A stretch of DNA of 64,000 bases, taken from NCBI GenBank assembly GCA_964059195.1, contig CAXKWD010000001.1, positions 217,070,484 to 217,134,483 of the forward strand. Reading direction: 5' to 3'. A model generated the notes under the pieces. The model was not told the origin of the DNA. It was given only the letters and a program-made list of their open reading frames with translations, and searched no databases. Below are positions 55,616-64,000 of this stretch, in pieces (the first letter of the stretch is position 1; the number at the start of each line of letters is the position of its first letter). The stretch is from Ectobius pallidus (taxonomy: Eukaryota > Arthropoda > Insecta > Blattodea > Ectobiidae). The position numbers were made by a program, and so were the translations under genes.

Positions 55616-57444
55616 TAGGGTTCGGATGTTTATAACCATGGCCGTAGCAAGGTCCTTCTGCGCCCTTGCCGAGATTGACGAATCTGCGCCCTCCAATACT
55701 GGGGTGATCTGAACAATTTTATTTTTAATTTCTGTAAAATTGTTTATTATTTTATTATAAAAACACTGTCATTATCAAAGAAAACCTAAACCTCAATTTG
55801 AAAATGAACTAAGTGTCGGACTTTCAAGGTACTGAAACCTTATTTTCAGGCGATTGAACTACTTACAAAGAATTAAATAATAAAATCCAGTATCAAAAGT
55901 AAAGTACATAAAAGGCCTGAGGCCTACTAAAATGTTTAACACATTAATATAGGTCAAAGTACTTTTTTCGAATAGTTGAACCACTTTCATCTCAATAATA
56001 ACGTACTTTTTAATTTTTATTGTTATATCATTCCATACTGTTCATGATTTAAGTTATAGGCCTACTCCGTCAATAAAAAACGTGTTAATTAAAGAATTTT
56101 TGTTTGTAGACAATCGGCATAATACTACAGATAGATCACGTGCAGTAATTTTTAATAACCTGAAAGATTTCTTCCATTAACGTGGAATTTTTATTGCTTG
56201 ATAAATTGCACCAGTCTAAAAAAGGCGGGATTTATCATGGTTAATTTTGCGCCCTCTCTGTACCTGCGCCCTTGGCGGGGGCCCATCTCGCCACCGCCTA
56301 GCTACGGCCCTGTTTATAACATGTCATATTTTTATCCTGACCACCATTCTAGCCGCAAACACAAATAAACACGAATTGCACATTTGTTGTCCTAAGCGGA
56401 CCGTTTTTATTTTGCATCTAAAGTCATATTTTGGTCATTTTTTGTGGTCTTGGTCATAATCAGGCTTTAAAACTTAGTGCCCGATCGAATATGTTAACAG
56501 CAACTGTACTGTACAGACTTTGCTCGGCGTATGCGCTAGCTACCATATGCTAGTTCACGTGATAGTAAACAAACCGGGTTACAGGTATAGGAAGACCACA
56601 AAATAACTTCTCATTCTCTAAACTCACATTACAAGCATGCAAAACGATACGTTCTCCTGTTTTTGTGTAATGGTCCCTTCCAAATGTTTCAATATATGTT
56701 TGCGTTTTAGAACACTTTACTTTCGGTATTCCGAACACGTATTATACATTTATAAACACGCATAATGACAAGGTACACTGTTGACCAATTTGAGAGGCAC
56801 CGTACTATGAGCGCATTGACTTCTAAGTTCTACTATCAATGACTGTCTTATCAGCCTACGCAATCAACCCCCACCCCCTATACTCAGGTTGTTGGTAACC
56901 GGAATCATCTCCCTCTGTGGGTTCGGGCACTAAGTTTTAAAGCCTGGTCATAATTTAGGCATATTTGTAATTTAACGTCACATTTCAGTTATAAAATCGG
57001 TAAAGGAGTACAATATACAGTGTATGTACTACATGGTCGAGTTAAATTTGAAATTTACTTAGTTAATTTAAAATTAATGCTAAATTAATAGTAACTTACA
57101 TTTTTTAATCAATGCAATTGTTCATATTTTATAGGGACATGCAAGATATACAAAATATTACGAGTATTTGGAGCTGATGAAGCGAGAAAACAGAAGAAAA
57201 TTCTTTAAAAATGAAAGTTCATTACAAGTAAAACTGTAAATCACCAAAATTGTTAAAAAAAAAAGATTATCTGATTCAATTCATTTCATGTAAGAATTAG
57301 TGTCTTTAAACGTTTTAAATTGGAACATTTAAAAATATATCTTATTAGTTCATATTTAGGGTTTTTGGGTCATATTTAGTCATTTTTAAGGGCATATTTT
57401 CAGTCATTTTTCCACCGTGTTAGGTCATAAACATCCGAACCCTA
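55616..57444. mobile_element. hAT-N3, 1.83 kb, with a nested hAT
   Basis: Ends TAGGGTTCGGATGTTTATAA and inverse cataaacatccgaaccctA, flanked by ATCATAAG (55608-55615 and 57445-57452). Without the nested 676-base element and its octamer it is about 1.14 kb. The interior keeps ggtcattttt-type text as in hAT-N2. No transposase recognised. Confidence 0.93.
55637..56312. mobile_element. hAT-N4, 676 bp, nested in hAT-N3
   Basis: Ends CATGGCCGTAGC and inverse gctacggccctg, flanked by TTTATAAC (55629-55636 and 56313-56320), which is itself hAT-N3 terminal sequence. gcgcccttgcc and gcgcccttggc recur near both ends. Confidence 0.93.
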
Positions 57445-57554
57445 ATCATAAGTGTTTATTTGTGTTTATCGTAGGTAATCCCACGAGAGATTGCGAGTTT
57501 ATCGATATATTTGCGAATTTATCCGATGAAACTCATAATCACGTGTAGGGTTTT

Positions 57555-58129
57555 GAAAATAATAGCTATTTTCTTACTGTATTGTCAATACAGTTCACAC
57601 TTTTAAAATACTTTCAAAAATACCGCAACGTACATGTATCGGATCCTCATAACTACAATACTAGAAGAAATAAAACATTGCCTTTAATAGAACCAAAATA
57701 CTTCACCTCTTCTGGCTATAAACATAGCATTTATTATGGTCCAAGACTCTATAACTCTATAATTAGGTCACATCCAGAAATAGTACATATGAACAACAAA
57801 AAATTCAATAAGTTTATCAAAAATCTTATTTCATAGTTCAAAAGTTACTTCACTCTGTACTTAGTAGACAATTAAGGAACGATTTTATTTGTAATAACTC
57901 AGGGTTTCAATTTTTGTTCTTACTACTTTTCCTTTTTTCTTTTTACTATTCTGTTCTCTCTTTTTTATTATTATTTTTTAGGTATTGATTTAATATTATA
58001 TTTTCTTGATGTATTTTGTAATGTAAATGGCTGAACTGTGCCCGAGCACGAGCGCATGCTCATTCGGGTGGTCTTGTTTTGTTTTGTATAAATATTTTGT
58101 ATAAATATGAATAAATAAATAAATAAATA
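57555..58129 (+). pseudogene. LINE ORF2 C-terminal fragment with (AATA)n tail
   Basis: The frame 57582-57836 reads FQKYRNVHVSDPHNYNTRRN, KTLPLIEPKYFTSSGYKHS, IYYGPRLYNSIIRSHPEI and KKFNKFIKNLIS-stop. HNYNTR, then YxGPxLYN, then a short FK-x-x-LK-like end is the typical extreme C-terminus of CR1/Jockey-type LINE polymerases. The 3' UTR is T-rich, ending in (AAAT)n at 58108-58129. The RT core is missing; no clear target duplication. Confidence 0.75.
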
Positions 58130-58402
58130 TTCTGTCAAGAGTGAGATCACGGCGTACTAAATGCATGGACAGCCGATAAATCAGGTGGGATTTGGGCAGA
58201 AATAAAGAGTTGGGTTATGTATAATATCTTAATATAATACTCAATTTTCACGAAAAGTGGGCATGTAGGGTTTTCAAAATGGACGATAATTTACTCAAAA
58301 ACCGTGATGTGGATTGTTAACAAAATGGACGGCGTTACCGGGACACCCGATATAGCCTGTGTGAGAGATAAAAATAATTTTTACATTTACTGGGTTGCAT
58401 TA

Positions 58403-59257
58403 TCTCTATATATAAGAGGCTTTGTCCTAACTGACTGAATGAATGATTGACTGACTGACTGACTTAATACAGAGAATCAACGCAGAGTCTAAACTATAAT
58501 AGGTAGGGACTTGGAATTTTGACAGTAGGCCTACCTTCGTTTCATAATGTAAGTGTTCACTAAGAAAGGATTTTGAAAAATTTTGATTTTAAATGCCAAA
58601 AATCAAATGTTTTTGAGAATACTTAATCCCTTTTTTACACAGAATTATCAAATCCAAATCACAGTTCACTTGACAACAGTATTGTTGGCAGTCTTCACAT
58701 AAGGCATTGGAAATAAATGAAACTAGAATTTTACAAATTAGAGAAGATATCAATATAATTCATGTTATAAATAAATATTAAAGAATGAAATCCACGAAAA
58801 TAATGCAGTCACATAACTTTCTCTACCCTGGACATAGAGAAAACAATTTGAGGTATGGTAATACGTTTTGGGGAGAGAAGTAAGAAAGTGATATTGCATT
58901 TCTGTTTAATTTCATTCCCAAAACGGTTTTATAGTAACATGAGAGTGAGAAACAAAATTTTCAGCCACGATAATACAATTTTATGTTACCGGAATTTCTG
59001 TTTCTTCTTATTTGAGCCCCTACCAGGCATGGTGTGTAGAAGCGATGGGATGCAATATTCTACATCCTCTATGAGACAAGAAAAGCTATAACAAGCGTTT
59101 TCTGAGGGAATAGTTTGAGTGATCAGTCGTTCTTCCTGTTTCAAATTCTAAATATCTATATAAGGACCTAGAATTTAAAAATCAAAAGTCCTTCATAAGT
59201 TAATTTACAATTACAAAATAAAAAAAAACCCGGGCGACGCCGGGCCTTTTAAGCTAG
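58403..59257 (+). mobile_element. Helitron-1 copy C
   Basis: TCTCTATATATAAGAGGC after A58402; hairpin cccgggcgacgccggg and CTAG at 59254-59257 followed by T. More diverged than copies A, B and D. A short frame at 58855-59091 corresponds to the one in copy B but reads no known domain. Confidence 0.9.
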
Positions 59258-59264
59258 TCATATA

Positions 59265-59915
59265 TAGGGACCGGATTCTTAGGTTTTTACCTATTTTTTT
59301 CCTTGCTTCCAAAACAAAAAGCGCTCATACACTTTTTCGAATCATGTCCATAGGATTCACCCACATTAATTCTGTGGCACCTAAAAATACCTAAATGGGG
59401 TATAAAAACCTAATTATACCTAAACGGGATATGAAACCTAAAATATCTAATTTAGGCTACTTTTTTTTTTGTCTTTTTTGTTTGTCAGTTGAGGAATCGA
59501 TATTTTGCGGAGAGACAATTTTTGTCGGGTTGAAATTAATACCACCAGCGTTTCGTTCAACACCATTGTCGTCTAGGATGGACAGTATCAAGAGAAGAAG
59601 TGTAGAGTACCGGCGTATTCCTTTTAAAATACTCGTACGAACAACCATTGCTGCCGTGTATGAACAAGGATATAGAATTCTGTGTTTTAAAGCTTTGTTT
59701 GCCTTTAGTACTGTCTTGTTATTCACATTGAGTGGTCACACTGTGTTTTGAGAAGACGTATTAATTATGTATTGAATCCTATGTAGTACATTCAAATTCA
59801 TTAAACCAATTATTCTACCCGAAAACAATATTTTGGACAAAAAACCTAAAAAACCTATTTCACCTAATGGAAAACCTAAAACAGTGTTTTTAAAAACCTA
59901 AAAATCCGGTCCCTA
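59265..59915. mobile_element. hAT-N1, 651 bp
   Basis: Ends TAGGGACCGGATTCTTAGGT and inverse acctaaaaatccggtcccta, flanked by GTCATATA (59257-59264 and 59916-59923). The first base of the octamer is the last G of Helitron-1 copy C, so it inserted at the Helitron border. The 118-codon frame inside is antisense to decayed transposase sequence. Confidence 0.94.
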
Positions 59916-60175
59916 GTCATATATAAAGGGACATTCTGGAGCGAAACGTGTTAATTCAAAGTAGGTCAGTTAACTCTTCAAAATCGGAGATGGAAAATGT
60001 ACACTTTGCATATGATAATGATGTACATTACGATAAATCAATATCAGTAACATAGTTGACAGCTAACTGCATATCAATCAAGCTGTGAACATAAAAACAC
60101 GCGCTTTGCATAATAAATGTCACAGTCTGATAATTCTCTGTTACTCAGTTCAGCTTCATGTATAACTTGGAGCAG

Positions 60176-60206
60176 TGGTCTGCAACCCATGGCCCGTGGC
60201 TTAATA
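60176..60206. mobile_element. Solitary hAT-like end
   Basis: cagtggtctgcaacccatgg followed by cccgtggctta is the inverse of 8315-8346 and resembles CAGTGGT...CAACC hAT termini. No partner end seen before Helitron copy D. Confidence 0.4.
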
Positions 60207-60289
60207 TTGGCAATATTGGCAATTTAGTAACAAAGAAAACAGTGATGATTTCCATAAATGTCAATATTTCTGAGCGATTCTTCTTTCTA

Positions 60290-61170
60290 TCTCTACCCAG
60301 GGTATATATATAAAAGGCTTTGTCCTGACTGACTGAATGAATGACTGACTGACTGACTGACTGATTGACTGAATGACAGGAATCAACGTACAGCCTAAAC
60401 TATAACAGGTAGAGACTTGGAATTTTGACAGTACCTTCGTTTCATAATGTAGGTGCTCACTAAGAAAGGATTTTGAAAAATTCTGATTCTAAATGCCAAA
60501 AATTAAATGTTTTTGAAAATACTTAATCCCTTTTTACATAGAATTATCCATTCCAAATCACATAATATATTGTTGCCAAATGGTATCAGGTGGGCTTGGA
60601 AAAAACAAATGAAATGCACTTTTGACAAATAAGAGAAGTTATCAAAATAATTAATGTTATAAATAAATATTACAGAATGAAATCCACTAAAATAATGGAA
60701 TCACATAACTTTCTCTACCCTGGACATAGAGAAAACAAAACGAGGTATGGTAATGTGTATATTATTATATTATATCGCAGGTTTTTGGAGAGAAAAGTAT
60801 GAAAGTGATAATGCTTTCTGTTTAATTTCATCTCCAAAACGGCTTTATGGTAACATAAGAGTGGGAAATTTCCCGCCCCGATATTACAATTTTATGTTAC
60901 AGGAATTTCTGTTTCTTCTTATTTAAACCTCTACCAGGCTTGCTGTGCACTGTACAAGCGATGGGATGCAAAATTCTAGATCCTCTATGAGCCATAAAAA
61001 CTATATCAAGCGTTTTCTGAGGGAATAGTTTGAGTGTAATAAGTCGTTCTTCCTATTTCAAATTATAAATGCCTATATAAGGACCTAGAATTTAAAATTT
61101 AAAATCCTTCATAAGCTAATTTCCAATTACAAAATACAAAACCCGGGCGACGCCAGGTCTTTTAAGCTAG
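60290..61170 (+). mobile_element. Helitron-1 copy D
   Basis: Starts TCTCTACCCAGGGTATATAT after A60289, so it has a few extra bases near the 5' end. It ends with cccgggcgacgccagg and CTAG at 61167-61170, then T. One hairpin base is changed (g to a). Confidence 0.92.
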
Positions 61171-61349
61171 TGTATTTATAACCGTCACATGACCAATATC
61201 GTCGACAATAGCCTATTCGGAATATTTATAGTGCAATTACTTTTAAAAAAATAAATCCACAAAGAGATTTTTTTTACATTTTCTTTTGCATTAAAGTGTT
61301 TTATAATATTGATGATTCAATGATTGTAGATAGTGTTGTTCATATGATA

Positions 61350-61468
61350 CGAAGGTAGATCGAAAAGTAACGCACAATATATATATATATATATATATTT
61401 TTTTTTTAAATGTTTAATAGGTACAATTACAAACAAATGCACACATGAAGGGACATCTTTTGTCTATT
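61350..61468 (-). mobile_element. Mariner 3' end fragment (minus)
   Basis: TA then CGAAGGTAGATCGAAAAGTA, then a (TA)n run, then the reverse complement of 27366-27440 (tgtacctatta, atgtcccttcatgtg, ttttgtctatt). Same family as the mariner at 27046-27804. The transposase part is absent. Confidence 0.8.
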
Positions 61469-61489
61469 ACCATAATATAAAGTCACATG

Positions 61490-61920
61490 GCTGACTGACT
61501 GACTGAATGAATGACTCACTCACTCACTCACTCACTGACATTAATGTTTTCCCAATTCCAGATGAGCTAGAAACTTGAAATTTGGTACACAGGCTGTAAA
61601 CTACAGGAAAATTCCAAAAAGTTTTTTATTTTTATTTTTAGCCTTAAAAACCTCCGAAAATTGGTTCGGTTTCCATGGCAACGGTATTATCAAACATTGT
61701 TCACATAGAGCTCTGAAAGGTAATACAGCAGACTAAATACACGCATTCTATCTCCCATAGATCTTTTAAAAAACCTTTCCCGAGAAACTCAGCGGGGGTT
61801 TGGGGGCGGAGCCCCCAATGAGCGAAGCGAGTTTTCCTAGAGATGAGGAAACTACCCCTGGCAGGTCGCTTGTGCTGTTTTTCCCCGCAGGGAGTTAAAT
61901 AAATAAATAAATAAACAATG
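61490..61920. mobile_element. Unclassified element, possibly Helitron-type
   Basis: A run of (ctga/ctca)n is followed by gaaatttggtacacaggct, a phrase type common in arthropod Helitrons. Near the end is tttgggggcggagcccccaa, a strong hairpin at 61799-61818. A CTAG (61837-61840) lies beyond it. The termini are not proven. Confidence 0.4.
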
Positions 61921-62002
61921 AAATTTATAGTGGAATTCCGGACTTAGTCAGCTTTCCAAAATTGGAGATATGGTAGGTTGCTTGTGCTGTTTTTCCCCGC
62001 AT
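61861..62002. repeat. Direct repeat ggt(c/t)gcttgtgctgttttt
   Basis: Copies at about 61863-61892 and 61974-62003 share gcttgtgctgtttttccccg, 111 bases apart. Confidence 0.85.
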
Positions 62003-62257
62003 TGAGTGTATAACCGATGCAGGAAGATACACATCAATGCTCGGGCAGCTGCAAATGAGACGCATAACATGACACGCTGCATCATTACTATACATTACTG
62101 CAAACAAAAAACACCATCCATACAAATAATGTATCTCAAATACAACCACATTTTTAACAACTCCCTTCAGCTAACATAGTCTCTATATGGGATACAGTTC
62201 CCTGGAAATGCTGGATTAGATGATGAATTATAGGTCAATATCTCATTCATGGAGACA

Positions 62258-62925
62258 CGAGGAGCGTCCACAAAGAAACATTCCCTGCGGCCGTTTACAG
62301 AAACAAAACACAATTTCAAGGAAGTATTTATTGCAACAGACACAGCCAGTGTTCAGCTATTTTTCAATATATTCGCCACCGGAACTGAAACATTTGTCTT
62401 GCCGTGGCACCAACTTTTGAATTCCAGTGTCGTAGAAGTGTGCTGCCTGGGATTTGAACCACTGTGTGACAACCACCTTCGCCTCTCTGTCATTCTTTGT
62501 CATTTCGTGAGGTGTAAGAAAATATGGAAATCACTGGGAGCGAGGTCCGGGCTTTAGGATGATGTTTAAACACCTCCCAGCCGAACTTCTGCAGGAGACT
62601 TGCTAGGAGGTGTTTAAACATCCACCCTACAGCCCGAACTTCGCTCTCAGTGATTTATATCTTTTCCTACACCTCACGAAATGACAGAGAATGACAGAGA
62701 GGCGGGGATGTTTGTCACACAATAGTTCAAATCCCAGGCGGCACACTTCTACGACACAGGTATTCAAAAGTTGGTTCCACAGTATGATAAATGTTTCAGT
62801 TCCGGTGGCGATATGTTGAAAAATAACTGAACACTTGCTGTATCTGTTGGAATATATATGTCCATGACATTGTGTTTTGTTTCTGTAAACGGTCCCAGGG
62901 AAACTTGCTTTATGGACGCGCCTCG
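62258..62925. mobile_element. Palindromic mariner derivative, copy 3 (complete)
   Basis: Ends CGAGGAGCGTCCACAAAG and inverse tttatggacgcgcctcg; TA on the right, decayed to CA on the left. The halves are inverted copies centred near 62592. A plus-strand reading of the right arm gives HPPYSPNFALSDLYLFLHLT, the degraded SPDLAPSDFHLF motif of a mariner transposase with its last Asp. Confidence 0.86.
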
Positions 62926-63302
62926 TATTTTTTTTCAAATATTTTGGCTTCTGTAATGCAGAAAATTTCGCCCACCTCAGTCCCCGATGGTCGCGGGTTC
63001 ATCCGGCCGTCATCGATAGAGTTTTCAGGACTGAAAAATCATGGGGAACAAATCGTATGAGATCAGCAAAAATATTGTAAAAAAATGAATTGCTGTTCAC
63101 ATATTATTTTAACAATGTAGTTTTAAATGATACATAGGTCTACCAGACCGCTATACGGTACCAAGCTGACAGCTGATTGTCCGACAATTTGAAATAGCTA
63201 TAGGCCTACGTATGCAAAATTAGGTAACTCACGGGGAAGATCACTAAAAAGTAGACCAGAATTAATTTTTCATTTATCATAGCATAGATGAATTCTATTA
63301 TA

Positions 63303-63580
63303 CAAGATGTTAATTAATAACACCGAAATATTTTACCTGTGTATAGAGGGGACATAGACAAGGAACTTCCTACTAGGAGATTTTTGTTCTATGACGTAAA
63401 ATGTGTATGCTACAGGAAATTAAAGTCATTAAAATTTGGTGCTCAAAAGTCAATAATGAAGCGAAATAGGGTTAACATTCATTAAATTGACTTCTGTCTT
63501 CTTAGTGATCGATTACTCTGATTCTGAATCATAATCTGCAAAATTTACAGACTAATCACATGACTGCCCGTCACTGCATT
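63303..63580. mobile_element. MITE-1, truncated copy
   Basis: Matches the first 300 bases of 8879-9496 with several changes (starts caagatgttaattaataaca after TA). The right half is missing. Confidence 0.82.
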
Positions 63581-63639
63581 AGTTCTGTTATCCATAAGTC
63601 CAGTGGTAACACTGAAATTCTTTTGTTTTGCATTTTTGA

Positions 63640-64000
63640 AGTAAAACTTCTTTAGTGGCGGTAGAGGGTAAATCTGGAAAATCAGTCACACTAAAACCGT
63701 CACGAAATCAGTCACAATCAGTCACGAAATCAGTCATACTCTTACTTGTTTCGGTGCGGACTGCACAGAAAACAATCAACTCAATGATTAGGAGTAATCA
63801 AAGGAAATTTTTCAGACCTTACTTCCTCAATGGCAATAGACAATTCCTAAGCAATCTAAAGGTATATTATCTATTTTATGGAACCCGGAGGTTCATTACC
63901 GCGCAAATCCAAAATTAAAAAATACAAATTTCCAAACATTAAAAAACAAAATTAAAAATTATAACATCCAAAAATCCAAAATTTAATAAATAATAAAATC
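63640..64000 (-). mobile_element. AT-rich minisatellite element, copy 3 (minus, cut by window end)
   Basis: In reverse it shows gaagttttacttcaaa, then gtcacgaaat repeats, ggactgcacagaaaacaatc, tcaatgattagg, and finally the aaaatccaaaatt array running off the window. The same blocks as 50870-51620 occur in mirrored order. Confidence 0.65.

Noticed and set aside
59395..59751. 118-codon plus-strand frame as a gene
   Set aside because: It lies within hAT-N1 and is antisense to decayed transposase sequence; no domain recognised.

Overview
The window is non-coding, repeat-saturated animal DNA, most likely from an insect. The clues are AT-rich sequence, tRNA-derived SINEs, mariner-, hAT- and Helitron-type DNA transposons, RTE/Jockey-like LINE tails and a short run of the arthropod telomere pentamer (CCTAA/TTAGG) at 43253-43281. 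A large polyneopteran genome (cockroach or termite type) would fit, but that is a guess. I find no convincing host gene, rRNA gene or functional tRNA gene. The one long intact reading frame is the 1023-codon protein of an R2-clade non-LTR retrotransposon at 46951-50022.

Layout. 0-12 kb: Helitron 3' ends, a 1.09-kb foldback element with an inner palindrome, two SINE families, a broken THAP-domain exon, a 618-bp TA-flanked MITE and an 864-bp Helitron. 12.04-18.2 kb: a direct tandem array of 1.66-1.70-kb units (three full, two partial) with two later insertions. 18.8-31 kb: an RTE-like LINE tail, decayed mariner copies carrying nested SINEs, hAT-type elements, a 537-bp TIR element and the first two tRNA-like foldbacks. 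31-42.9 kb: hAT, palindromic mariner and minisatellite elements, a third tRNA-like foldback broken by two LINE tails, and a pair of inverted dispersed repeats. 43-46.6 kb: a palindrome-rich stretch with the telomere-like run, then Helitrons arranged head to tail. 46.6-50.2 kb: the R2-like element. 50.2-64 kb: an AT-rich minisatellite element, a palindromic mariner derivative, a hAT inside a hAT, two more Helitrons and further palindromic mariner copies.

Two themes recur. First, insertion boundaries are sharp: many elements keep clear target-site duplications (8 bp for hAT, TA for mariner-like, A^T for Helitrons, 7-18 bp for SINEs and LINEs), so nesting order can be read directly. Second, fold-back architecture appears in several unrelated families: two mariner-derived families (one of three copies), three tRNA-like loci, a 1.09-kb element and an AT-rich element. 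Family labels such as Helitron-1, hAT-N1 and SINE-A are mine, for cross-reference inside this annotation only.
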